A stretch of 16,224 nt of DNA, taken from CBDUBU01 sp965365465. GTDB taxonomy: Bacteria > Bacteroidota > Rhodothermia > Rhodothermales > DASSAV01. Below the pieces are notes generated by a model that was given only the letters and a program-made list of their open reading frames with translations, was not told where the DNA came from and made no database searches. Made by a program: the position numbers and the translations under genes. The number at the start of each line of letters is the position of its first letter. Position 1 is the stretch's first letter. Shown here piece by piece: positions 1 through 7,171 of the stretch. The DNA is taken from NCBI GenBank assembly GCA_965365465.1, contig CBDUBU010000062.1, forward strand, positions 1 to 16,224, in the 5' to 3' direction.

Positions 1-473
1 ACGTTCAGGTTTCTTTGCTGCCGGATCCGTCCAAGCGCACTCATGAGAAGTGGAGCCAGATAGGGAAGCAGCAGCCTCACCTTGCTTGCATCCAGACCAC
101 TGGCGCGGCTTATGCCCTCCTCAACGGCGCCTCTTTTCGCTCCAAGTATATGCTTGAGGATGCCGATCCCATCCAGCGCCTTCTGCGCGACCGTAGCACT
201 GCCGGTCAGACTGCCTGAATTTCCCCCCTGGCTCAGAATGGCGCTGAGATCATCCAGTAAAGATCCGTTATGATCCCGCTCCAGCGCGGAACTGAGCGCA
301 GCAGCACGCTCCTGCGACTCATTGGCATTCCTGGCCAGCCCGCCGATGAGCAAAGGCAGAGACGCCTGCACAGCCCTCCGGGTCGTTTCCTCATCCGAAT
401 CGATCCGGCGAGCCAAATCCTGAATGGCATTCTCCCGAATTACTCTGCTGAGCACATCGAGTAGTGCAGACAT
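1..473 (-). CDS. DUF937-like protein, C-terminus beyond window edge
   Basis: Reading the minus strand from the ATG at 471-473 gives an open frame with no stop to the window edge (157 codons present). It begins MSALLDVLSRVIREN and continues with DEETTRRAVQASLPLLIGGLARNA, followed by a Gly/Ser-rich stretch, then ILKHILGAKRGAVEEGISRASGLD and LLLPYLAPLLMSALGRI. This is the pattern I know from the DUF937 family: helix, 'LPxLIGGLARNA', a linker, then 'HILG...V...S..G.....LLPxLAPLLM'. The function of that family is unknown to me; members are often predicted cytoplasmic helical proteins. No good Shine-Dalgarno precedes the start (CCCCCTATG). It lies 35 bp downstream of the next gene on the same strand, so co-transcription is possible. 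The family call is by pattern, not by a profile search. Confidence 0.78.
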   Translation of the reverse strand, partial: MSALLDVLSRVIRENAIQDLARRIDSDEETTRRAVQASLPLLIGGLARNANESQERAAALSSALERDHNGSLLDDLSAILSQGGNSGSLTGSATVAQKALDGIGILKHILGAKRGAVEEGISRASGLDASKVRLLLPYLAPLLMSALGRIRQQRNLN

Positions 474-508
474 AGGGGGTTCATTTGTTTCGTTGAAAAT
501 ACTGGGGC

Positions 509-895
509 CTAGTTCAGGCAAATGGTACGACGTACGTCAACACAGTTGCCGACTTTATCATAGAACAACAGCGAAACCTCAACAAATCCGCAACGGGATG
601 CCTCGCAGGGCAGCGCCCTCCCTTGCCGGCGCTTAATCATATAAATCGAAGCAAGCGCCCCGGAATGCCGCCCGGCATAAGGATACGCAGGGTCATCGTT
701 AAAATCTTCAGGCGGCGCAGCGTGCGTCGAGTGATCTGTGTCCAACCACGCTGCTTCGCCCAGGCGGCCCTCATCAATGCAGGCCCGCTCACCGGAATGC
801 AGACGATTGTTTGGCGTCAGAAAGGAGGCCACAAGAAGAAATGGAGCCAGCGAGATGGCAGCCAGCGCCAGCATGATAATCAGGTTCACATCCAT
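509..895 (-). CDS. Small single-span membrane protein, unknown
   Basis: The product is 128 residues. An N-terminal hydrophobic segment (about residues 5-27, LIIMLALAAISLAPFLLVA) looks like an uncleaved signal anchor, with no lipobox. The remaining ~100 residues are hydrophilic: an acidic, proline-containing stretch (APPEDFNDDPAYPY, about 60-73), then a basic stretch (IKRRQGR) and a C-terminal region with four cysteines ending in TICLN. I recognise no family. The start ATG has no clear ribosome binding site. Its last ~20 residues resemble those of the gene at 1213-1617 (hydrophobic strand, Asp, Gly, final Leu-Asn), hinting at distant paralogy. The gene sits between two other minus-strand frames and there is no competing frame of better quality, so it is probably real, but support is moderate. 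Confidence 0.5.
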   Translation of the reverse strand: MDVNLIIMLALAAISLAPFLLVASFLTPNNRLHSGERACIDEGRLGEAAWLDTDHSTHAAPPEDFNDDPAYPYAGRHSGALASIYMIKRRQGRALPCEASRCGFVEVSLLFYDKVGNCVDVRRTICLN

Positions 896-1032
896 CGTTC
901 ACAAGCAGCCGATTTTCCAAGGATTCATTGCGCACATGATAAATGAAATCCCCGGCAAATGGATCTGTCTCAGAAACGTTTCCGGCAGGGAATAACGAAG
1001 ACGTTGCACCCGTGATGAACGTGCAATGAGGA

Positions 1033-1072
1033 GTCAGGACCCAGACATGCCATGAATCATGCTCTGCCTGAC
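1033..1072. repeat. Imperfect inverted repeat (hairpin)
   Basis: Outer arms GTCAGG (1033-1038) and CCTGAC (1067-1072) pair perfectly. After a small internal loop, AGACATG pairs with CATGCTCT apart from one bulged C. Total about 13 bp around an 8-nt loop. No T-run follows on either strand, so this is not an obvious intrinsic terminator. It could be a leader structure for the minus-strand gene that starts at 895. Function unknown. Confidence 0.35.
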
Positions 1073-1157
1073 GGGCGCGGTGGAAGAGCAGGGGAAACGG
1101 GAAATCACCCCCTGTATAATAGGGGCCGGAGATCCAAACCAGAATAGGAAAAGGTCG

Positions 1158-1187
1158 TGGAGGCCGGACTTTGCTTTTCGGCCTCCA
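1158..1187 (-). terminator. Hairpin terminator after the 1213-1617 gene
   Basis: Perfect 9 bp arms TGGAGGCCG (1158-1166) and CGGCCTCCA (1179-1187) enclose a 12-nt loop. Read on the minus strand the hairpin starts 25 bp after the stop codon at 1213 and is followed by CGACCTTTTCC, a short imperfect T-run. The position directly behind the gene supports intrinsic termination, and indirectly supports the reality of that gene. Confidence 0.55.
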
Positions 1188-1212
1188 GAGGTGAGGGAAC
1201 TTGAACTTATGC

Positions 1213-1617
1213 TCAGTTCAGGTAGAGCATACAATGCGCTACGCCGGCTACGCCTTTCGGATCGCTGATCAGCACGGGCACGTCCAGCAACGCTCCTTCC
1301 GGGCCTCTCCCGGCTGCACGTACAGAGCTTCCCGCATGAGCCAGCCAGCCTTCATCGGAATGCAATAGCGCTGTCACCGATTCTACCGCTCCCTCCGATA
1401 CCGTCCTGCTGTGAAGCCCGACTCCCGCTCTCATGTAAGTGGTCTGGCAGGAACGCTCCAATCGCACCAGAAAGTCAGACTGCTTCCCTGGATCGAGACG
1501 GGCATACTTCAAACACCAATCCATGTAACAGGCTCGGATGTAGGCCACAAGGACGGCAAGCACAGGGGCTCCCCAAATGATTCCGAGCAGGAGGATAAAT
1601 ATGCTGGTGCGGGACAT
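1213..1617 (-). CDS. Small single-span membrane protein, unknown
   Basis: The product is 134 residues with a strong N-terminal hydrophobic helix (about 5-28, IFILLLGIIWGAPVLAVLVAY) followed by a Cys-containing juxtamembrane stretch (ACYMDWCLKYARLDPGKQSDFLVRLERSC) and a soluble C-terminal part ending HCMLYLN. No lipobox and no known motif; I do not recognise the family. A hairpin terminator sits just behind the stop codon. The layout (N-terminal anchor, ~100-residue soluble domain, similar C-terminal strand ending Leu-Asn, both stops preceded by CTGAAC) parallels the gene at 509-895, so the two may be diverged duplicates. The start codon has no good Shine-Dalgarno. Confidence 0.52.
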   Translation of the reverse strand: MSRTSIFILLLGIIWGAPVLAVLVAYIRACYMDWCLKYARLDPGKQSDFLVRLERSCQTTYMRAGVGLHSRTVSEGAVESVTALLHSDEGWLAHAGSSVRAAGRGPEGALLDVPVLISDPKGVAGVAHCMLYLN

Positions 1618-1813
1618 AGGATGGCAGGATCGCTGAAGGATACAGGGGTTGCTTCCCTGTTTGCCTCGTCAAAGATGATGCCATCATCAAAACCGCGAGA
1701 TTCCTGCGATTTTTACGTTCCTAAACGGCGAAAACTACCGCATTAGTTACCTTTTTGCCCTTTCGAAAAGACCTCCTTCAGCTTACCGGAGCCGCCTTGC
1801 TCCAGCGCAAAAC

Positions 1814-2500
1814 TCACTGTGCCTCCACGCCTTCGTTCTTCATACGATCCAGTTTTTCCAGATCGATCTCGTTGACGGCATCCTTCAGTCCTTCCATCCT
1901 GACATTGCGGCTCTCTGCCTGAACGATGAAACGGTCAGCTATAACCACCTGCATCTCTGCATTCATAAAACTGTCTCCCCGGGAAAACTTTTCGTAGGCC
2001 GGATGCCCCTCGAATTTCGTAGTGCGTTCGTATCCGTTATCGTCCTCCCTGTCAATCTCCGCCATCAGCCACGCATATCCGAGCATAGCGGCTCCTTTGA
2101 TTGACCCCATGTCTGTGATGGTCAGTGAGATGCTGCGCTCTCCGCCATCACCGTACGTTCCCTCCGCATTCGACACCTTGATTCCGAATACTCCTCCCCG
2201 CTCCCCCGTGGCATTCGTCCTTGCCAGACCGGCTGCTTTTTCGGGAAGGAGCGCTTTGAGTTCCCGGAAATCGACAGGGTCCACACCACCTGCATTCCTG
2301 GCCGCGCTCCCCAGTGCGTTCATCGCCTCTGCGAATCCCTGTTCAGGCGACGATGCTGACTCGTTTTCGCGTTGTTCGGTGTTATCGGCGCCCTCAGAAT
2401 AATGGTCGGTTGCTGGTTCGCGTTCTGATGCGCCTCCACACCCCACAGCCGATGCCAGCAGCAGCGTAAAGACGAATTGAAGAATGAAATGCCTTTTCAT
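1814..2500 (-). CDS. Lipoprotein with one copy of an unrecognised exported domain
   Basis: The start is taken at the ATG at 2500, not the in-frame GTG at 2509, because GAGGTG lies 6 nt upstream of the ATG and overlaps the GTG. The product is 228 residues: MKRHFILQFVFTLLLASAVGC is a lipoprotein signal peptide with Cys21 as the likely lipidated residue, followed by GGASE. Residues ~24-70 are an acidic, Ser/Glu-rich linker. Residues ~73-221 form a domain with VDPVDFRELKALLP, FGIKVSNAEGTY, LTITDMG, GYAWLMAEID, GYERT, GHPAYEKF, EMQVVIADRFIV and a closing helix ending LDRM. The same domain occurs twice in the protein encoded at 9016-10284, and even the linker word NALG before it is shared. Envelope location follows from the signal; lipidation and the domain's role are inference. 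I do not recognise the domain. Confidence 0.85.
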   Translation of the reverse strand: MKRHFILQFVFTLLLASAVGCGGASEREPATDHYSEGADNTEQRENESASSPEQGFAEAMNALGSAARNAGGVDPVDFRELKALLPEKAAGLARTNATGERGGVFGIKVSNAEGTYGDGGERSISLTITDMGSIKGAAMLGYAWLMAEIDREDDNGYERTTKFEGHPAYEKFSRGDSFMNAEMQVVIADRFIVQAESRNVRMEGLKDAVNEIDLEKLDRMKNEGVEAQ

Positions 2501-2507
2501 AAGAAAC

Positions 2508-2513
2508 ACCTCG
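2508..2513 (-). promoter_or_regulatory. Ribosome binding site deciding the lipoprotein start
   Basis: GAGGTG on the minus strand, 6 nt before the ATG at 2500. It overlaps the alternative in-frame GTG (2507-2509), which therefore cannot use it. This fixes the start at MKRHF and gives a compact signal peptide with a well placed cysteine. Confidence 0.7.
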
Positions 2514-2642
2514 TTGTTCGGATGATAAGCGTCCCTTCAGATGCGAAGCAACTCCCTTCTGCATACTGTGAGAGACCAGCAATGGCAAAAACAGGTATCT
2601 TTTGCGAGCGAAAGCAGCACTGTTATTCGGTGAGCCGTAACC

Positions 2643-2694
2643 GTGCGCTCTACCTGAGAGAGGCGTTTTTTTCGTGTTTCGCACGACAGCGCAC
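2643..2694. terminator. Structured element with plus-strand T7 tail; possible terminator
   Basis: Three nested or adjacent stems lie in the gap between icmF and the lipoprotein gene. Outer arms GTGCGCT (2643-2649) and AGCGCAC (2688-2694) pair perfectly over 7 bp and are followed by TTTT. Inside, CGCTCT pairs with AGAGGCG (one bulged G; 2646-2665) and is followed directly by seven Ts (2666-2672). A small CGTG...CACG hairpin (2673-2685) follows. Read on the plus strand, the inner hairpin plus T7 has the form of an intrinsic terminator, but no plus-strand gene precedes it. On the minus strand there is only an A-run, so its role behind icmF is unclear. Confidence 0.4.
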
Positions 2695-2732
2695 TTTTGC
2701 TCCGGAATGAAACCAGAGCAGGCACTGCCCCT

Positions 2733-5700
2733 CTACATATTGCGCCGGTAGCGCCCGCCTACCTCAAACAGAGCAGTTGTGATCTGCCCCAGCGAGCAGA
2801 CCTTCACCGTTTCCATCAGTTCCTCAAACAGGTTCTCGCCCTGCCTGGCCTTTTCCTGAAGGCGCTTGAGTGCAGGCGCCGACTTTTCCGCGTTCTGATG
2901 ATGAAAGGATTTGAGCGCCGCAATCTGATGTTGTTTTTCCTCCTCGCTGGACCTCATCAGTGTGGCGATCTGGTGAGTGTCCTCACCGTTGCCTGCCATA
3001 AAAGTATTAACCCCGACGATTGGAAGCTCGCCGGAATGCTTTTTCCGTTCGTACAGGATTGATTCCTCCTGTATGCGTCCGCGCTGGTACATCAACTCCA
3101 TAGCGCCGAGCACCCCTCCCCGGTCATTGATCCGGTCCAGTTCCTGCAATACAGCTTCCTCCACCAGATCGGTGAGCGTTCCCATCACAAACGAACCTTG
3201 CAGGGGGTTCTCGTTCCGCACAATTCCCAGCTCCCGGTTGATGATAAGCTGTATCGCCATAGCCCGGCGCACACTCTCCTCCGTCGGAGTGGTAATCGCT
3301 TCATCAAAAGCATTGGTATGTAGCGAATTGCAGTTGTCGTAAATGCCCATCAATGCCTGAAGGGTCGTACGGATATCGTTGAACTGAATTTCCTTTGCGT
3401 GCAGGCTGCGACCGGAGGTCTGTATGTGATACTTCAGTTTCTGGCTCCGCGGGTTGGCGCCATATCGGTCCCGCATGGCAACCGCCCAGATTCTCCGGGC
3501 AACCCGGCCCAGCACGCTGTACTCCGCATCCATTCCATTTGAAAAGAAAAAGGAAAGATTAGGAGCAAAGCTGTCGATCTTCATGCCCCGTGAGAGGTAA
3601 TACTCGACGTACGTGAACCCATTGGCAAGCGTGAAGGCAAGCTGGGTGATGGGATTAGCCCCCGCTTCGGCAATATGGTAGCCGGATACCGAAACGGAAT
3701 AGTAGTTTCGCAAATGATGATCGATGAAATACTGTTGTATGTCACCCATCATCCTGAGTGCAAACTCTGTCGAGAAGATACAGGTGTTCTGCGCCTGATC
3801 CTCTTTCAGGATGTCGGCCTGCACCGTACCACGAACGGAGCGGAACGTCTCTTCCTTGATTCGCTCGCAGGTATCGCGCTCGATGATGCCCCATGCCGCC
3901 AGTTCTTCTCCCTGCGTTCCAAGCAGTCCAAGCCCCGTTCCATCATGACCCTCCGGCAACCCCTGCATACTCCCGGACGGGCCGAAAGGCACATAGGAAA
4001 CCCTGCCTTCCAGGTTACGGTTGATGGCAGCACAGGCATCCTCCCATCGCCCTTCCTGCCGGAGATACAGCTCTACCTGCTGATCAATAGCCGTGTTTAG
4101 AAACATGGCAAGAATCATGGGGGCCGGCCCGTTTATCGTCATCGATACGCTGGTTGACGGATCGCAAAGGTTGAAGCCCGAATACAGCTTCTTCATGTCA
4201 TCCAGCGTACAGATCGACACGCCTGCGTTGCCTACCTTGCCATAGATGTCCGGACGCATCTCCGGGTCGTGACCGTAAAGTGTGACGGAGTCGAAGGCAG
4301 TGGAAAGACGCTTCGCAGGCATTCCGGCTGACACCAGATGAAACCGCCTGTTGGTGCGCTCCGGGCTGCCCTCTCCGGCAAACATACGGGTTGGTTCTTC
4401 TTCGGCACGCTTGAAAGGGTAGACGCCTGCGGTGAAAGGAAAATGGCCGGGCAGGTTCTCCAGCAAAGCAAACTTTAAGCGATCGCCCGGATCTTCCGTG
4501 TCGGGCAGCGCAACGCGAGGAATGTCAATCCCGGAAAGGGTCCTTGAAAAGAGCGGAACAGAGATCTCACGGTTGCGAACCGTATAGGTATAGATCTCGC
4601 CGCGATATGCCTCTGCCAGTTGCTCCCAATCACTCAGAATACGCTTTGAATGCGTGTCGAGTTGATCCCACCAGTGCTGCGCCATCTCACGCAAGCGATC
4701 GCCGAGCTGCTCATCCTCCTCTCTTTTCCAGTTTTCGAGTTGCCTGCGGGCGCCTGCCGCCTGGCCCCATTGGCGCGCACAGGCTGCCTGATCGTTTACA
4801 TGCGCTCTGTACTTGCGGCATGTTTCGACGATCTCCCCCAGGTAACGCAGTCTCTTTGCGGGCACGAGTCCCGTGTGTGCAACCTCCAACACGCCCTGTT
4901 GCTTTTGTCTGTAAATATTAGAGGTGCGTCCGAATTGATAATCTGAATTGAGCAGGTCGATCAGGGCGAGGTAAAGATCGGTGACTCCCGGATCGTTAAA
5001 ATGAGAGGCCATGGTTGGAAATACAGGCATCTCTTCGGGAGACGAATGCCACAATCCCCGATTCCGCTGCACTTGCTTACGGATATCGCGCAATGCATCC
5101 TGACTGCCCTGCTTCTCAAACTTGTTTAGCGCCACCAGGTCAGCCAAGTCGAGCATACCGATCTTTTCCAGTTGCGTAGGCGCTCCAAATTCCGCAGTCA
5201 TGACGTAGAGAGAAATATCAGCCAGATCTATTACTTCCGTATCGCTCTGACCGATACCTGCCGTCTCCAGAAAGATGAGATCAAAGCCGGCATCCCTGCA
5301 CAGGGCGATGCTGTTGCCCAACGCATGGGAAGTGCTGCGGTGCGCCTGACGTGTTGCGAAGGAGCGCATATACACCCGCTCTGCGTGCGCCCCATAGATG
5401 GCATTCATGCGGATTCGATCCCCAAGAAGCGCCCCTCCTGTTCGGCGGCGGGTTGGGTCTACCGACAGGATCGCAATGCGCAGGTCGCTGAAGTCATTAA
5501 GGGAGCGACGCACCAGTTCATCGGTCAATGTCGATTTGCCTGCGCCTCCTGTTCCGGTGACGCCGACGACCGGGGCTAAAGCCACGTCCGGGGAGCGCGC
5601 CGCGAACCTATCGTTCCTTACGACCTCGTGGCTTACGCCAACGGAAACCCTGTTCTGCTGTAGTTCTACACAGGTCAATGCACGTGCAAGTTCTGCGTCG

Positions 5701-6182
5701 GGATCTGAAAGCTCCGTGATCCGGATACCTTCGGGGTTTTGAAGGGTTGTAAAATCGCATTTTTCGAGCATGTAATTAATCATGCCCTGCAAGCCTATAC
5801 GCATCCCGTCTTCGGGCGAAAAGATCTTATCGATGCCGTATGCTTCCAGTTCTTTAATCTCTTCGAGTACGATAACACCGCCGCCGCCGCCAAAAACTCG
5901 GACATGCCCGGCACCGCGCTCGCGCAAGAGATCATGCAGGTACTTGAAATATTCCATATGGCCGCCCTGGTAGGAGGAAATCGCCACACCCTGCACGTCT
6001 TCCTCAATGGCTGTGTCAACCACCTCCTGCACCGAGCGGTTATGCCCCAGATGAATCACTTCGGCTCCTGAACTTTGCAGCATACGCCGTATGATATTAA
6101 TTGCTGCGTCATGCCCGTCGAACAGGCTTGCCGCAGTAACGAAACGGATTGGATGCTGCGGTTCGTAAGACTTGATTTCCAT
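2733..6182 (-). CDS. icmF: Fused isobutyryl-CoA mutase with GTPase chaperone (IcmF)
   Basis: The 1149-residue product joins three modules. Residues ~10-145 are the cobalamin-binding domain: FDGHDAA at 21-27, His24 as the lower cobalt ligand, then the SSYQGG and VFGGGGG loops. Residues ~200-420 are a MeaB/ArgK-type G3E GTPase: Walker A GTGGAGKST at 210-218, DPTRRRTGGALLGDR, ETAGIGQSD and the NKFE base motif. Residues ~560-1149 are the acyl-CoA mutase barrel, with GYH...EAGA near the active site. In methylmalonyl-CoA mutase, Tyr89 and Arg207 hold the substrate carboxylate; here these positions are Phe601 (RMFAGEG) and Gln798 (DQAQNT), the pair found in isobutyryl-CoA mutases. The expected reaction is reversible isobutyryl-CoA/n-butyryl-CoA rearrangement with adenosylcobalamin; the GTPase gates cofactor loading. 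It stands alone, with no B12 or acyl-CoA dehydrogenase neighbour here. An AAGG lies 8 nt before the ATG. Family call is firm; exact substrate range is inferred. Confidence 0.95.
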   Translation of the reverse strand: MEIKSYEPQHPIRFVTAASLFDGHDAAINIIRRMLQSSGAEVIHLGHNRSVQEVVDTAIEEDVQGVAISSYQGGHMEYFKYLHDLLRERGAGHVRVFGGGGGVIVLEEIKELEAYGIDKIFSPEDGMRIGLQGMINYMLEKCDFTTLQNPEGIRITELSDPDAELARALTCVELQQNRVSVGVSHEVVRNDRFAARSPDVALAPVVGVTGTGGAGKSTLTDELVRRSLNDFSDLRIAILSVDPTRRRTGGALLGDRIRMNAIYGAHAERVYMRSFATRQAHRSTSHALGNSIALCRDAGFDLIFLETAGIGQSDTEVIDLADISLYVMTAEFGAPTQLEKIGMLDLADLVALNKFEKQGSQDALRDIRKQVQRNRGLWHSSPEEMPVFPTMASHFNDPGVTDLYLALIDLLNSDYQFGRTSNIYRQKQQGVLEVAHTGLVPAKRLRYLGEIVETCRKYRAHVNDQAACARQWGQAAGARRQLENWKREEDEQLGDRLREMAQHWWDQLDTHSKRILSDWEQLAEAYRGEIYTYTVRNREISVPLFSRTLSGIDIPRVALPDTEDPGDRLKFALLENLPGHFPFTAGVYPFKRAEEEPTRMFAGEGSPERTNRRFHLVSAGMPAKRLSTAFDSVTLYGHDPEMRPDIYGKVGNAGVSICTLDDMKKLYSGFNLCDPSTSVSMTINGPAPMILAMFLNTAIDQQVELYLRQEGRWEDACAAINRNLEGRVSYVPFGPSGSMQGLPEGHDGTGLGLLGTQGEELAAWGIIERDTCERIKEETFRSVRGTVQADILKEDQAQNTCIFSTEFALRMMGDIQQYFIDHHLRNYYSVSVSGYHIAEAGANPITQLAFTLANGFTYVEYYLSRGMKIDSFAPNLSFFFSNGMDAEYSVLGRVARRIWAVAMRDRYGANPRSQKLKYHIQTSGRSLHAKEIQFNDIRTTLQALMGIYDNCNSLHTNAFDEAITTPTEESVRRAMAIQLIINRELGIVRNENPLQGSFVMGTLTDLVEEAVLQELDRINDRGGVLGAMELMYQRGRIQEESILYERKKHSGELPIVGVNTFMAGNGEDTHQIATLMRSSEEEKQHQIAALKSFHHQNAEKSAPALKRLQEKARQGENLFEELMETVKVCSLGQITTALFEVGGRYRRNM

Positions 6183-6222
6183 GACGACAACCTTATTACG
6201 AATCCCGGAGAAGTGACGAAGG

Positions 6223-6252
6223 GTTATAGAACCTGTAGTGTGCTTGATTCAA
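6223..6252 (-). promoter_or_regulatory. Sigma70-like promoter candidate for icmF
   Basis: On the minus strand TTGAAT (6252-6247) and TATAAC (6228-6223) are separated by 18 bp, and the -10 ends about 40 bp before the icmF ATG. This is the best -35/-10 pair I see in the 146 bp divergent gap. Whether this organism's main sigma factor uses this consensus is not known from the sequence. Confidence 0.45.
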
Positions 6253-6256
6253 TCAA
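6244..6256. promoter_or_regulatory. Perfect palindrome over icmF -35, possible operator
   Basis: TTGATTCAATCAA is a perfect inverted repeat (6 bp arms around a central C). It overlaps the predicted -35 of icmF and lies 73 bp upstream of the divergent SDR gene start. Size and symmetry fit a dimeric helix-turn-helix regulator (MarR or TetR type), but no regulator gene is in the window, so this is inference. Confidence 0.4.
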
Positions 6257-6328
6257 CGTTTACTACGCGATGATGTTTTGAAAAAGACGCATCGCGCACC
6301 AGAGTGTACCAACAGGTGGAATAATATC

Positions 6329-7117
6329 ATGCAGAAAAAAATCCTGGTCACGGGCGGCGACGGCTTTATCGGAATGGAAATCTGCCGCATTGCTTCGGAG
6401 CGCGGATACGAAGTTGTCAGCATTGCGCGCCAAGGTCGGCCTCTTCTTGTATCTGAACCCTGGACCGAGCGCGTAAACTGGGTTGCCGCCAACGCGCTCC
6501 AGCCGGAATCGTGGAGGGAACACTTGCAGGAGTGTGACGCCGTCATTCACTGCGTCGGGATCGCCAGCGAAAAGCCGGAACAGGGCATTACCTTTGAGCG
6601 CCTGAATGACGACGCTACAGAGGTCGTTGCGTGGGAAGCTGAACATGCAGGCGTGCCGCGTTTCGTTTTCCTCTCAGCCGCTACTGACCTGCCATTCATT
6701 TCTCATCGATTCATAGAGAGCAAGCGACGCGCAGAAAATGCGCTCCGCGGGCGCGCCATCCGCGAGTCAATCTTGCGACCTGCCTTTGTCTATGGACCAC
6801 GCCGACCTTCCAGCATGGCTGTAGCACGGATTCTTCAGACTGCCGAGAAGCTGCCGCTCCTGAAGCATCGTCTCCGCCGGATTCACCCGCTTCGGGTGGA
6901 ACAGGTAGCGACTGCCGCCGTGCGTGCAGCCACGGAAGATGGATATGAGGGCATCATCAACCTGGACAATATCGAGTTCCTGGCGGGAAACGTATGGACG
7001 GTCTACCTGAATGGTCGCCATACAGCAAACAGCGCCAGCAAGACGCCGGTTCTGCTAGCAGCCGCCGCCACCGGCCTCCTTCTTGGAGCCGGTTGGAAGT
7101 TCCTCAGAAGAAAGTGA
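6329..7117 (+). CDS. NAD(P)-binding SDR/epimerase-like protein with C-terminal membrane tail
   Basis: The start is placed at 6329 (MQKKILVTGG) because AGGTGGA lies 8 nt upstream and the Rossmann strand normally begins the protein; the frame is open from 6278, which would add 17 unlikely residues. The product is 262 residues. TGGDGFIG at 8-15 is the GxxGxxG dinucleotide site of extended/atypical SDRs; AVIHCVGIA (71-79), FVFLSAATD (112-120) and ILRPAFVYGP (148-157) match the NmrA/NDUFA9-like group. The usual YxxxK is FIESK (Phe128, Lys132), so the catalytic Tyr is missing and classical dehydrogenase chemistry is doubtful. Residues ~239-257 form a hydrophobic helix followed by KFLRRK, suggesting a tail anchored in the membrane with the Rossmann domain in the cytoplasm. 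It is divergent from icmF. A role as a binding or assembly factor, as for NDUFA9 in complex I, is only analogy. Confidence 0.8.
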   Translation: MQKKILVTGGDGFIGMEICRIASERGYEVVSIARQGRPLLVSEPWTERVNWVAANALQPESWREHLQECDAVIHCVGIASEKPEQGITFERLNDDATEVVAWEAEHAGVPRFVFLSAATDLPFISHRFIESKRRAENALRGRAIRESILRPAFVYGPRRPSSMAVARILQTAEKLPLLKHRLRRIHPLRVEQVATAAVRAATEDGYEGIINLDNIEFLAGNVWTVYLNGRHTANSASKTPVLLAAAATGLLLGAGWKFLRRK

Positions 7118-7122
7118 TCGCA

Positions 7123-7156
7123 AGGGTCGGCGGCGTGGTAATCCGTCGCCGACCCT
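7123..7156. terminator. Hairpin between convergent genes
   Basis: Arms AGGGTCGGCGGCG (7123-7135) and CGTCGCCGACCCT (7144-7156) pair over 13 bp with a single G-T wobble and an 8-nt loop. It lies 5 bp after the SDR stop codon and 15 bp after the phosphopantetheinyl transferase stop on the other strand. No T-run follows on either side, so it may act as a weak bidirectional terminator or as a 3'-end stabiliser for both transcripts. Confidence 0.6.
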
Positions 7157-7171
7157 GACACCCAACACGAA

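Larger units (their letters stand above)
896..1212. other. Intergenic region, 317 bp, no gene seen
   Basis: No convincing coding frame on either strand. It should hold the promoter of the minus-strand gene ending at 509, but I see no clear -35/-10 pair for it. It contains an imperfect hairpin (1033-1072) and the hairpin-terminator of the next upstream gene (1158-1187). A TATAAT at 1115-1120 on the plus strand has no convincing -35 and sits between short CCCCT and AGGGG arms, so I do not call it a promoter. Confidence 0.6.

Noticed and set aside
1115..1120. TATAAT box on the plus strand
   Set aside because: No suitable -35 about 17 bp upstream and no plus-strand gene downstream; probably chance.
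4419..4421. Tyr588 of IcmF considered as the counterpart of the methylmalonyl-CoA mutase substrate Tyr89
   Set aside because: Aligning the conserved AGFS/AGEG segment puts Phe601, not Tyr588, at the Tyr89 position, so Tyr588 gives no reason to expect methylmalonyl specificity.
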